From positions 1 to 50,149 of the forward strand of contig JAIXKK010000165.1 in assembly GCA_026954325.1 (NCBI GenBank): a DNA stretch of 50,149 bases. Direction: 5' to 3'. The first letter of the stretch is position 1. The number at the start of each line of letters is the position of its first letter. The stretch is from Bryobacterales bacterium (GTDB lineage: Bacteria; Acidobacteriota; Terriglobia; Bryobacterales; Bryobacteraceae). Position numbers and translations under genes: made by a program. Below the pieces are notes generated by a model. It saw only the letters and a program-made list of their open reading frames with translations, was not told where the DNA came from and ran no database searches. Of the stretch, positions 1 to 8,226 are shown in pieces.

Positions 1-17
1 ACTCTACACTACCCCTA

Positions 18-722
18 GTGACAGATCTCCCTCCGTTCAAAGCGGTCGCCATGCGCGATGCCATCGCCTCCGCCCTCCGCGCCGCGCTCTTCGACCGCCG
101 CTTCCACCCCGGCCGGCCAATCATCGAATCCGCCATCGCCTCGGAAATGAAGGTCAGCCGCGGGCCCGTCCGGGAAGCGCTCCTCCTTCTGACCCGGGAA
201 GGCCTGGTCACCCACAGCCAAAACCGCGGCTTTGCCGTCCTCAACTTCACCGAAGCCGATCATGCCGCCGCCTGCCAGGTCCGCTACCCCCTCGAAACCA
301 CCGCTCTCCAACTCGCCCGCCTCCGCCACACTCCCGCCGATATCCTCCAACTCGAACGCATCAAACAGCGCATGCTGGAAAACTTCCTCGCCGGCGACGC
401 CCGCGCCCGCCTCCAGGACGAACTCGACTTCCATGCCCTCATCTGGAACCTCAGCGCTAACGCGTACCTCGTGAGTTGCCTCCAGCGAGTCACCATCCCC
501 GCCTTCACCTACGGCGCCGCCTACCGCATGAACCGCCCCGGCCCGGCCGTCGAATTGTTCCATGCGCGCCGCCGGATCTACATCGACTACCTCAAAGGGA
601 CCGCCGCCGGGACCGCGGCCGAATGCGTCCGCTTCCACCTCGGCCTCGCCGCCCCGGAACCTGATACCGTGCCGCTTCCCGAATCCTCAGTGAAACCCCT
701 CGGATACGCGCCCGCTCAATGA
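18..722 (+). CDS. GntR-family transcriptional regulator, FCD type
   Basis: A DNA-binding regulator of 234 residues. Residues about 12-75 form a winged helix-turn-helix, with the GntR signature around SRGPVREALLLLTREGLV. Residues about 80-205 look like the all-helical FCD ligand-binding domain, which in this family usually binds a small carboxylate or sugar acid through a metal site. The GTG at 18 gives the longest frame, but the ATG at 51 is possible and removes only 11 residues; neither has a clear ribosome-binding site. The last 36 bases overlap the tail of the convergent peroxidase gene. Its target cannot be told from the sequence. The GntR/FCD assignment is secure; the ligand is unknown. 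Confidence 0.88.
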   Translation: MTDLPPFKAVAMRDAIASALRAALFDRRFHPGRPIIESAIASEMKVSRGPVREALLLLTREGLVTHSQNRGFAVLNFTEADHAAACQVRYPLETTALQLARLRHTPADILQLERIKQRMLENFLAGDARARLQDELDFHALIWNLSANAYLVSCLQRVTIPAFTYGAAYRMNRPGPAVELFHARRRIYIDYLKGTAAGTAAECVRFHLGLAAPEPDTVPLPESSVKPLGYAPAQ

Positions 723-1589
723 TTCCAAAAACGCCGCCAAGGCCCGCTTCTCCCCCTCCGTCAACTTCAACTCCCGGATCTCCGCGTCCAGCCTCGGATT
801 CGCTCTCCCGCCTTTATCATAAAAGTCAATCACATCGCGTAGCGTCGCCATGCTCCCGTCGTGCATATACGGAGCGTGCCGCGCCACCTCCCGCAGCGTC
901 GGCGTCTTGAACAACCCGTCCGCATCAATCTTCCCCACCCCCGTGTTGTGCCGCCGCTCGTCGGTGAAGTTGAACCCCACGTGGCAGCGGATGCATCCCG
1001 CTTTTCCGCGAAACAGCCGCAACCCTTCCTTTGCCTCCGCCCGTATCGCCCCCGTGTCTCCCGCCATGTATTTGTCGTACGGTGAATCCCCCGACAGGAT
1101 CGTGCGCACGTAAGTCGCCACCGCCTTCCCCAGGTCTTCCCCATTCACCTCCCGCCCAAACACTTTCCGGAATTCCCCCGCATAGCCCGCCCCGCGCAAC
1201 CGCTCCACCGCCTCCGCCAGCGAAAGATCCATCTCCTTCTCATTCGAAATCGGCTGCAGCGCCTGCTCCTCCAATGACTTCGCTCGCCCGTCCCAGAAGA
1301 ACGACTTCCCGAATACCCGGTTCACAATCGCCGGGCTCCGCCGCGTCCCCACGCGCCCCTCGATCCCCACCGCCAGCGGCTTGCCGTCGCTGAACGCCCT
1401 CTCCTCCTCGTGGCAACTCGCGCACGCCACCGTCCGGTCCCGCGACAGCATCTTCTCGCGAAACAAGGCCCGCCCCAGAGCCGCCTTCTCCGCCGTGAGC
1501 GGGTTGTCTTCCGGAACGGGAAGATAGCTGTCCAATCCCAGGGGCGCCGTCACTCCCCCCGCCAGAGCCATCCACAACACCACCAGCAC
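687..1589 (-). CDS. Di-haem cytochrome c peroxidase (CcpA/MauG family)
   Basis: An exported di-haem protein of 300 residues that most likely reduces hydrogen peroxide in the periplasm with electrons from small cytochromes; related MauG-like proteins instead oxidise protein residues. Two haem c sites are visible: CASCH at residues 56-60 and CIRCH at 199-203. Family landmarks follow in order: the FxDGRAKSLEEQA segment near 97-110, the FKTPTLR segment near 227-233 and MHDGS near 242, which normally supplies the distal methionine ligand. The hydrophobic start (MLVVLWMALAGG) acts as a signal peptide. It is about the usual family length. It converges on the GntR gene and overlaps it by 36 bases. 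Confidence 0.9.
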   Translation of the reverse strand: MLVVLWMALAGGVTAPLGLDSYLPVPEDNPLTAEKAALGRALFREKMLSRDRTVACASCHEEERAFSDGKPLAVGIEGRVGTRRSPAIVNRVFGKSFFWDGRAKSLEEQALQPISNEKEMDLSLAEAVERLRGAGYAGEFRKVFGREVNGEDLGKAVATYVRTILSGDSPYDKYMAGDTGAIRAEAKEGLRLFRGKAGCIRCHVGFNFTDERRHNTGVGKIDADGLFKTPTLREVARHAPYMHDGSMATLRDVIDFYDKGGRANPRLDAEIRELKLTEGEKRALAAFLESLSGRVSEGFH

Positions 1590-1928
1590 CCTTCCATCTT
1601 ACGCCCGGCCCGCAACCCCGCGACCCACGCCGGCCAATCGTCTCGCTGCCTTCGCGCACTGAAATCGACTGCCCGCCATCACCGCCGCCCCCCCAACGAT
1701 ATGTGTTCGCGGGTCATGTCCATCCCCGCTTCCGTTCCATCCCTGATGGAGAGCCTCTGTCTTTGGCTCGCAAACCGCGTCAAGGGTCATCGCTGGCAAC
1801 GTCACGCAACACGCCTTTGCGTTCACACTAATCCACAAATATTTCCCCCCTCCCCCACAACCACTTACAAACCCACCCCCCCAATCTCCCAAACTCCGCG
1901 TGCTACAACCAGGCCAGAGTACGACACT
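1590..1928. other. Gene-free stretch with C-rich runs
   Basis: There are 339 bases between the peroxidase start and the next gene. The reading frame of the downstream gene stays open through much of this stretch, but its translation is low-complexity and looks non-coding. From about 1840 to 1890 the + strand is almost free of G, with several runs of five or more C. I see no convincing promoter. Confidence 0.5.
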
Positions 1929-2555
1929 ATGTCCACCATCAGCACGGCACACAGCGACGCCGCTCGCATCAACGGAGCCAAGTCCCACGGCCCCATCACC
2001 CCCGAGGGCAAAGCCCGCTCCTCCCAAAACGGCCGCATCCACGGCTTCACATCCTCCCGCATCGTCTTCAACACCTCCGAAGAGCGCGAAGACTACAATG
2101 CCCTCCTCGCCGAATACACCGCCAACCTCAAACCCAAAGGCCCTATCGAACTTGATACCTTCCACCAGCTCATCCACGCCGCCTGGCGTCTCCGCAATCT
2201 CGCCATCGCCGACGCCGCTCTTTACGAAAAAGCCGGAGCCGACCCCCTCCTCTCCGACAACCCCGATGTCGAAAAACGAGCCGCCCTCCTCCACCGCTAC
2301 CGTACCGCCGCCGAACGTGCCTACACCCGCGCTCTGAACCAATTGAAATCCATCCAGAACAACCGCCTCTACCAGGAGCAGTTCTCCCATCTCCTCCCGC
2401 CCGACACCCCTCCCCTGGCCAACAAGGAACGCTTTTCCGCCCGAACCCAGGCCAACCTCCGCAACGAACTCAAGAACACCGTCAAGCAGGCCGAAGAAGA
2501 GGCGAAATCCTTCTCCAATACCGTCCAGGACATGCTCAGCCAGTTCAAAAAGTAG
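1929..2555 (+). CDS. Hypothetical protein of the GPxTPEGKARSSQN family
   Basis: A protein of 208 residues of unknown function, from a family I recognise as recurrent, often multi-copy, in acidobacterial and some planctomycete genomes. The N-terminus carries the hallmark GPITPEGKARSSQN at residues 21-34, followed by a HGFTSS segment. The rest is predicted helical and charged, with the family features KPKGPIELDTFHQLIHAAWR (about 75-94) and AAERAYTRALNQLK (about 127-140). I chose the ATG at 1929, five bases into a clean start region; a longer frame from 1410 adds only low-complexity sequence. No signal peptide or membrane segment is seen. A shortened relative lies at 10176-10529. Codon use is extremely C-rich in third position, like the surrounding DNA. 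Confidence 0.8.
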   Translation: MSTISTAHSDAARINGAKSHGPITPEGKARSSQNGRIHGFTSSRIVFNTSEEREDYNALLAEYTANLKPKGPIELDTFHQLIHAAWRLRNLAIADAALYEKAGADPLLSDNPDVEKRAALLHRYRTAAERAYTRALNQLKSIQNNRLYQEQFSHLLPPDTPPLANKERFSARTQANLRNELKNTVKQAEEEAKSFSNTVQDMLSQFKK

Positions 2556-2944
2556 TCTGAGCAACCAAAATTCACCCGCCCGCCTTAGCCCTGACGCTCT
2601 ACCTGCGTCTCCACCCCCCACTCCTTGCCCTCCCGCTCTGCGCCCAATTCCCGCCTGGCTATGTCGGCACCTTCGCCTGGTCTCTCACGGGGTAGGCAAT
2701 GAAGGTGACGTCGACGCCCTGCAACAGTTACAAGCTCTACCACGCCCTGCGAGGCCACGGCGCCCCCGATCCGGTTCATCAGCGCGACGTGCTTCGCCGC
2801 TGGACGGAATGGTTTCGCGCGCCTGTAATCCACTGTAAATCCACTGTAGTCTGCCCGCTGCCCCCTCCGCCGGCGCGCTACCGAAGTTTGTCATTCAGAA
2901 ATACAAGCCCGCCAGTATGGGTGTGACAACCCGCCCATCGTATC
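2556..2944. other. Gene-free stretch, possibly a decayed coding region on the minus strand
   Basis: Most of the 471-base gap between the family protein and the RraA-like gene. Read on the minus strand from about 2850 to 2585 there are short protein-like pieces in two frames (for example KHVALMNRIGGAVASQG, then LLQGVDVTFIAYPVRD in another frame). This could be a degraded gene, but I cannot name a family and the signal is weak. The strong + strand C-richness of the left end of the window fades within this stretch. Confidence 0.3.
2827..2848. repeat. Tandem 11-base repeat, two copies
   Basis: Two perfect head-to-tail copies of AATCCACTGTA lie at 2827-2837 and 2838-2848. There is no obvious function; it may be slippage in non-coding DNA. 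Confidence 0.7.
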
Positions 2945-2975
2945 TTGAACACGTAGAGGTTTTTGTAACTATGAT
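2945..2975 (+). promoter_or_regulatory. Putative promoter of the RraA-RND operon
   Basis: TTGAAC at 2945-2950 (four of six to the -35 consensus) and TATGAT at 2970-2975 (five of six to -10), separated by 19 bases. The spacing is slightly long, so the -35 assignment is uncertain. The position 50 bases before the rraA-like start, with a palindrome starting in the -10 box, supports it. Confidence 0.4.
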
Positions 2976-2995
2976 GTACCGCGCGGCCAGGTACA
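2975..2995 (+). promoter_or_regulatory. Operator-like inverted repeat TGTACC-N9-GGTACA
   Basis: A perfect inverted repeat with 6-base arms at 2975-2980 and 2990-2995. It begins at the last base of the putative -10 box and would cover the transcription start, which is the usual place for a repressor. Efflux operons are often controlled this way by TetR- or MarR-type proteins, but no such regulator gene is in the window. Confidence 0.45.
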
Positions 2996-3026
2996 GGCGC
3001 GCTGGAGTTTTTGAGCACTTAACTGC

Positions 3027-3764
3027 ATGTCAAAACAGATCGTTCCTCGCGCCATCGATTTAGCAGGTCTGTGCGCTCTCGATACCTGCACGGTTTCTAA
3101 CGCCATCGAGCGGCTGGACGCGCGCCTGCGAAATGAAGGATTTATCGTGAACTCGGTGAAATGCCAGTTCCCCCAGTTCGCGCCCATGGCCGGCTACGCC
3201 GCCACCGCCCGAATCCGCACTGCCAGGCCACCCATGACCGGTCAACGCTGTTACTACGACCGCCTGGACTGGTGGACCTACGTCGCCACGGTTCCCGAAC
3301 CCCGGATTCTCGTCCTCGAGGATGTGGACCACTTCCCCGGCGCCGGAGCATTCGTCGGGGAAATCCACGCCAACATCGGAATCGCCCTCAACTGCATCGG
3401 TTGCGTCACCAACGGAGCGGTTCGCGACCTTCCGGCGGTGGAGGCCCTCGGCTTTCACTTGTTTGCCGGCAGCGTCTCGGTCTCGCATTCCTATGCGCAC
3501 ATCGTCGACTTCGGCGAACCCGTGGAACTCGGCGGCTTGAAGATTCAGTCCGGAGATCTGCTCCACGGCGACCGGCACGGAGTGTTGTCCATCCCCTCGG
3601 AGATCGCGGCCGGTATCCCGGCGGAGGCCTCCAGGATCATCGCGGAAGAGCAGCAACTCATCGCCTTCTGCCAGTCCCCGCGCTTTTCCCTTCCCGAATT
3701 GGACAATCGGATTCGACGCATGTCCATGAAATGCGACCAGCCCTGGAAACCTCGTGAAAAATAA
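3027..3764 (+). CDS. RraA-like protein (4-hydroxy-4-methyl-2-oxoglutarate aldolase fold)
   Basis: A protein of 245 residues of the RraA/HMG-aldolase superfamily. Members either cleave small 2-keto acids (aldolase or oxaloacetate decarboxylase, metal-dependent) or, in E. coli RraA, bind RNase E. The signature is clear: a glycine/glutamate start at residues 111-112, then NGAVRD at 129-134 with the catalytic Arg-Asp pair, and the GDLLHGDRHGV metal and substrate loop at 176-186. Arg133 and Asp134 are kept, which favours an enzyme over the RNase E-binding form, though the substrate cannot be told. It has no signal peptide. It ends 19 bases before the efflux lipoprotein start and probably shares its transcript, an unusual pairing. 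ATG at 3027 lacks a clear ribosome-binding site. Confidence 0.85.
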   Translation: MSKQIVPRAIDLAGLCALDTCTVSNAIERLDARLRNEGFIVNSVKCQFPQFAPMAGYAATARIRTARPPMTGQRCYYDRLDWWTYVATVPEPRILVLEDVDHFPGAGAFVGEIHANIGIALNCIGCVTNGAVRDLPAVEALGFHLFAGSVSVSHSYAHIVDFGEPVELGGLKIQSGDLLHGDRHGVLSIPSEIAAGIPAEASRIIAEEQQLIAFCQSPRFSLPELDNRIRRMSMKCDQPWKPREK

Positions 3765-3783
3765 TCAATTACAGGCATTCGCA

Positions 3784-5028
3784 ATGAGACCCCCAAAAAA
3801 TACCATCCTCGCGCTTCTTCTGACAGCGGCCCTTGCCGGCCTACTGTCTTCCTGCGGCACCGCTGAGAAAGTTCAGGCAGGAGCCCCTGCCCCCGGCGCT
3901 TCTCCTGAAGTCTCTGTCGGCATCGTCAAAGCGTCCCGGCAGTCCTTACAGCAGCAGTTGACGCTTTCCTCTGAACTCGTCCCCTTTCAGGAAATCGACA
4001 TCTATGCCAAGGAGGCCGGCTATGTGAAACAGCTCAACGTCGACTATGGCTCACGGGTGAAGGCGGGCCAGGTTCTGGCCACCCTCGAGATTCCCGAACT
4101 TCAGCTCCAGTTGCAGCAGGACGACGCCGCCATCAAGCGGGCACAGGATCAGATCACACACGCCCGCCATGAACTGAAGCGCGTCGAAGCCCAGCACCGC
4201 GCCTTGCACCTGCAATTCACGCGGCTGGATGGCGTGGCTAAGAGTAAGCCCGGACTGGTCGCCCAACAGGAGATCGATGACGCTCAGGGAAAAGACTTGG
4301 CGGCCGAGGCCCAAACCGAAGCGTCGAAGTCGAACCTCGAAGTCGCCGAAAGCCAGCTTGCCGAATCCCAGGCCAAACGCCTCCGCGATCAGATCCTCTT
4401 CGACTATTCCAAGATCACCGCGCCGTTTGCCGGCGTCATCACGCAGCGCTACGCCAATCTCGGCACGCTGATGCAGGCAGGCACCAGTTCCAGCACGCAA
4501 GCCATGCCCCTCGTCCGGCTTTCCGAGGACAACCTGTTCCGCCTGGTGATTCCCGTTCCTGAATCCTATGTTCGCTTTATCCACGTCGGCGACCCCGTCA
4601 ATGTGGTGGTCTCCTCCCTCAATCACACGTTCCCGGGCAAGATCGCCCGTTTCTCCGTCGACGTTCGCGAAGACACCCGCACCATGCGCACCGAAGTGGA
4701 CGTCCCCAACCACAGCGGCGCACTAATGCCGGGCCTGTACGCGGAGGCCACGATCACCCTCGACCGCAGGAATGGAGTCCTTGCGGTGCCCCTCCAGGCT
4801 ATCAATCGTGAGGGGGACCGGACCTCGGTCTACCTCGTCGGGCCATCGCACACCATCGAGGTGCGCCCCGTGAAGCTCGGCATCCAGACACCCAGCGAAG
4901 CGGAAGTGCTCTCCGGCATTCAGGCCGGCGAGGATGTTGTGGTCAGCGACCGCGGCGGGCTCAAGCCGGGTCAGGAAGTCAAGCCGCAACTGGTTGACAT
5001 CGGCGCGGCCAGGACGCAAGGGAGCTAA
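3784..5028 (+). CDS. RND efflux periplasmic adaptor (membrane fusion lipoprotein)
   Basis: An adaptor of 414 residues that links an inner-membrane RND pump to an outer-membrane channel. A lipoprotein signal with lipobox LSSC ends at Cys24, so it is probably anchored in the inner membrane. Then come the half-motifs of the lipoyl domain (residues about 75-110, GSRVKAGQVLATLEIPELQ), a long alpha-helical hairpin rich in Gln/Ala/Glu (about 110-200), the second lipoyl half (ITAPFAGVITQRYANLG), a beta-barrel and a membrane-proximal domain. A GTG at 3754 would overlap the rraA-like gene by 11 bases, but ATG 3784 gives a normal signal peptide and is preferred. It is followed three bases later by the pump gene. 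Confidence 0.93.
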   Translation: MRPPKNTILALLLTAALAGLLSSCGTAEKVQAGAPAPGASPEVSVGIVKASRQSLQQQLTLSSELVPFQEIDIYAKEAGYVKQLNVDYGSRVKAGQVLATLEIPELQLQLQQDDAAIKRAQDQITHARHELKRVEAQHRALHLQFTRLDGVAKSKPGLVAQQEIDDAQGKDLAAEAQTEASKSNLEVAESQLAESQAKRLRDQILFDYSKITAPFAGVITQRYANLGTLMQAGTSSSTQAMPLVRLSEDNLFRLVIPVPESYVRFIHVGDPVNVVVSSLNHTFPGKIARFSVDVREDTRTMRTEVDVPNHSGALMPGLYAEATITLDRRNGVLAVPLQAINREGDRTSVYLVGPSHTIEVRPVKLGIQTPSEAEVLSGIQAGEDVVVSDRGGLKPGQEVKPQLVDIGAARTQGS

Positions 5029-5031
5029 CCC

Positions 5032-8000
5032 ATGTCCCGATTTTCCATCCGCAATCCCTATTTCATTATCGTTGTCTGCCTGGTCATTACCCTGATCGGG
5101 GTCACCAGCCTCTCCCGCATGCCCGTGGACCTCTTCCCCGCCATCAACATGCCGGAGGTAGTGGTAGCCACCTTCTATTCGGGAATGCCCCCCGAAGATG
5201 TGGAAACCGACATCACCAATCCCCTGGAGCGGTTCTTCACCCTGTCGAGCGGGATCGATCACATGGAATCGCGATCCATGCTCGGCATCAGCATCATCAA
5301 GGTCTTCTTTCAGCCGGAAACCAGCCCGGACGCCGACGTAACCACGCTTGCCAACCTCGCCCTGGCCGATCTCAAGCGCCTGCCCCCCGGCACGCTGCCC
5401 CCCGTCGTGCTGAAGATGGACGCCTCGAGCCTGCCCGTCTGTCTCGTCACTCTCAAGGGGCAGGGACTCAATGAAACGCAGCTCCATGACATCGGCCAGT
5501 TCACCATCCGCAACCAGATTGTCGTTGTTCCCGGCTCGGCCATCCCTCCCCCGTTCGGCGGCGAGTACCGCCAGGCCATGGTCTATGTCGATCCCATCAA
5601 ATTGCTTTCCCGCCAGTTGAGCCCGATGGACGTCGTGACCGCCCTCAACAGCAGCAACCTCATCCTTCCCGCCGGCGATGTCAAGATGGGACCCTTCGAC
5701 TACTACCTCTATTCCAACAGCCTCGTGAAGAACGTCGCCGACATCAACAACCTCCCCATCAAGACGGTGGGCCAGCAGGCAGTCACCATCGGCGATATCG
5801 GAGAAGCCAAGGACGCCAACCAGATCCAGTACAACGTGGTCCGCGTCGACGGCCAGCGGTCGGTCTACCTGCCCATCCTCAAACAGGGCGGGAACACCAA
5901 CACCATTCAGGTGGTGGACGGAATCCGCTCCATGCTGCCGAAACTCCTCGACATCCCGCCCCAACTCTCCCGCAAGGTGGTGTTCGACCAGTCCGCCTTC
6001 GTCAAGGAAGCGATCAGGACCTTGCTGCATGAAGGCTTCATCGGCCTCGTGCTCACCAGCCTCATGATCCTCATCTTCCTCGGAAGCTTGCGCGCCACCG
6101 TGGCGGTGTTCCTCTCCATCCCCCTGAGCGCGCTGGCCACGTTCGTCGTGCTCTATCTCTTCGGAGGCACCGTCAATACGATGATTCTGGGAGGACTGGC
6201 GCTGGCGTTCTCCCGTGTCATCGACAACTCCGTCATCGCCCTCGAAAACATTTACCGCCACCTGGAAAACGGCGAATCACCGGAAGTCGCCGCCGAGCAG
6301 GGCGGCAGTGAGGTGAGCCTGGCGGTCCTCGCCGCCACCCTCACCACGGTGGTTGTGTTCTTCCCCGTCACGCTCTTGACGGGAGTGAGCAAGTTCCTGT
6401 TCTCGGCGTTGGCGCTGGCGGTGGTTCTTTCCCTCTTCGCCTCCTACTTCGTGGCGATGACTGTGATTCCCCTCTTCTGCGCCCGCTTCCTCAAACGCGC
6501 CCACCACGGCCACGAGAGCGGCGAGGGCGGCGGCTTCAACGCCTGGTTCAACCGCGGCTTTCAGGCGGTGCTCGACGTTTATGAACGCACCGTGCGCGCC
6601 GCCTTGCGGGTTCCCGTGTTCACCGTTCTCGTCCTCAGCGGAGCGTTCGTTGCCAGCCTGGGGCTCTACCGGTTTCTCGGCGTCTCCTTCTTTCCCCGCA
6701 CGGACGCCGGCCAGTTCACCATCAACTTGAAAGCTCCCACCGGCACCCGTATCGAGAATACGGAAATCGCGGTCGCCAGGGTGGAGGACATCATCAGAAA
6801 GATCATTGATCCGGCCGACTTTGAAATGGTGGTGTCCAACATCGGGATCGTACCGGATTTTTCCGCCCTCTACAGCAGAAATGCCGGCCCCTATACGGCC
6901 ACCATTCAGGTCCAACTGAAGGAGCAGCACAAGGTCAGCAGTTTCGTCTACATGGAGCGTGTGCGGAATGCCATCGCCGGCAGCCACCCCGAATTGCGCA
7001 CGTTCTTCTCGAGCGGTTCCATGGTGGACGCCATCCTCAACTCCGGCATGGCTGCCCCCATCGACGTCCAGGTGAGCAGCCGCAATCTCAACCGCGCCTT
7101 CAGCACCGCCCAGGACCTGGCGGCGCGCATCCGCAAACTCCCGGGCACGGGTGAGGTTTATATTCCGCAAGATATGAACTACCCCGCCGTGCGACTGGAC
7201 GTAGACCGTGTTCACGCCGCCGAACTCGGCCTCAATCAGAAGGAGATCGTCGACAACGTCATTACCGCCCTCAATTCGAACACGATGATCGCCCCCAACT
7301 ACTGGGTGGATCATGTGACCGGCAACGACTACTTCCTCACTGTTCAGTACTACGAAAAAGGCAAGCCCGCGATTCACAATTTCTTCGACCTGCGCCAGAT
7401 CCCGCTGCGGGGAACCTCCGACTCGAGTAAGGCCATTGACGGCGCGCGCCCCTTCTCTCCCACGCGCGTATCCGGCCCCGCGCGTCCCGTCACCGTGCTC
7501 GGCAATGTCGCCAACCTCGAGTTCGTGCAATCGCCCACCGAGGTGGATCACTACCAGATCCAGCGTATCGCCGACGTGTTCGTGACTCCGTCGGGTGAAG
7601 ACCTCGGGAAACTCACCGGCCGCATCAAGGGTCTTCTTGACGAGCAGAACTACGGCGGGAACGTCCGCGTCAACTTGCGCGGAATGGTCCAGGGGATGAA
7701 CGAATCGTTCCACAGCTTCGCTGTCGGCTTGTCGCTGGCGGTCATCCTGCTGTTCCTGATTCTCGTCGCCCAGTTCCGGTCCTTCAAGGATCCGCTTCTC
7801 ATCATGCTGGCCATTCCCATGGGATTCATCGGCGTGCTTGTGGTCCTGCCGTTAACGAACACTACGCTCAACGTCATGTCGCTGATGGGAGTGCTGATGC
7901 TGGTTGGCATTGCAGCGTCCAACAGCATCCTCATCGTGGAATTTGCCCACCGGCTGGAAGAGCAAGGCCGGACGGTGGAGGACGCCATCATCACCAGTTG

Positions 8001-8214
8001 CCGCGTGCGTCTCCGTCCCATTCTGATGACTTCCCTTGCCACCATCATCGGCATGGCGCCCATGGCCATGAAGATGGGAACGGGCAGCGAGCAGTACGCT
8101 CCGCTCGCCATGGCAATCATTGGCGGACTGATCGTATCGGTTCTCCTGACCGTCTACATTGTGCCCGCCGCCTATCTGCTGGCATACCGCGGAGGCGTTC
8201 AGGCGCCCGCGTAA
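5032..8214 (+). CDS. RND efflux pump, inner-membrane transporter subunit
   Basis: A protein of 1060 residues with the full AcrB-type layout: TM1 at the N-terminus, a periplasmic pore domain, six TM helices, a second periplasmic domain and a C-terminal TM bundle. It would export lipophilic or amphiphilic compounds. The TM4 relay segment reads VIDNSVIALEN, so the AcrB Asp407-Asp408 pair becomes Asp398-Asn399. In TM10 the segment GIAASNSILIVEF has Ser963 where AcrB has Lys940. The downstream Arg in RLRPILMTSLA is kept. The same changes occur in the second pump at the right end of the window, so they mark a subfamily rather than a broken gene. It sits in an operon with the adaptor (3-base gap) and the channel (12-base gap). 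The substrate is unknown. Confidence 0.95.
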   Translation: MSRFSIRNPYFIIVVCLVITLIGVTSLSRMPVDLFPAINMPEVVVATFYSGMPPEDVETDITNPLERFFTLSSGIDHMESRSMLGISIIKVFFQPETSPDADVTTLANLALADLKRLPPGTLPPVVLKMDASSLPVCLVTLKGQGLNETQLHDIGQFTIRNQIVVVPGSAIPPPFGGEYRQAMVYVDPIKLLSRQLSPMDVVTALNSSNLILPAGDVKMGPFDYYLYSNSLVKNVADINNLPIKTVGQQAVTIGDIGEAKDANQIQYNVVRVDGQRSVYLPILKQGGNTNTIQVVDGIRSMLPKLLDIPPQLSRKVVFDQSAFVKEAIRTLLHEGFIGLVLTSLMILIFLGSLRATVAVFLSIPLSALATFVVLYLFGGTVNTMILGGLALAFSRVIDNSVIALENIYRHLENGESPEVAAEQGGSEVSLAVLAATLTTVVVFFPVTLLTGVSKFLFSALALAVVLSLFASYFVAMTVIPLFCARFLKRAHHGHESGEGGGFNAWFNRGFQAVLDVYERTVRAALRVPVFTVLVLSGAFVASLGLYRFLGVSFFPRTDAGQFTINLKAPTGTRIENTEIAVARVEDIIRKIIDPADFEMVVSNIGIVPDFSALYSRNAGPYTATIQVQLKEQHKVSSFVYMERVRNAIAGSHPELRTFFSSGSMVDAILNSGMAAPIDVQVSSRNLNRAFSTAQDLAARIRKLPGTGEVYIPQDMNYPAVRLDVDRVHAAELGLNQKEIVDNVITALNSNTMIAPNYWVDHVTGNDYFLTVQYYEKGKPAIHNFFDLRQIPLRGTSDSSKAIDGARPFSPTRVSGPARPVTVLGNVANLEFVQSPTEVDHYQIQRIADVFVTPSGEDLGKLTGRIKGLLDEQNYGGNVRVNLRGMVQGMNESFHSFAVGLSLAVILLFLILVAQFRSFKDPLLIMLAIPMGFIGVLVVLPLTNTTLNVMSLMGVLMLVGIAASNSILIVEFAHRLEEQGRTVEDAIITSCRVRLRPILMTSLATIIGMAPMAMKMGTGSEQYAPLAMAIIGGLIVSVLLTVYIVPAAYLLAYRGGVQAPA

Positions 8215-8226
8215 ACGAACACCCGT

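Noticed and set aside
1410..1928. A long 5' extension of the hypothetical gene at 1929
   Set aside because: It overlaps the peroxidase gene antisense and translates to low-complexity Pro/Arg/Ser sequence, while the family N-terminus begins at 1929.
4723..7713. Long open frames antisense to the RND pump
   Set aside because: Translations are rich in Gly, Val, Asp and His without motifs, as expected from the complement of a high-GC gene with strong codon bias.
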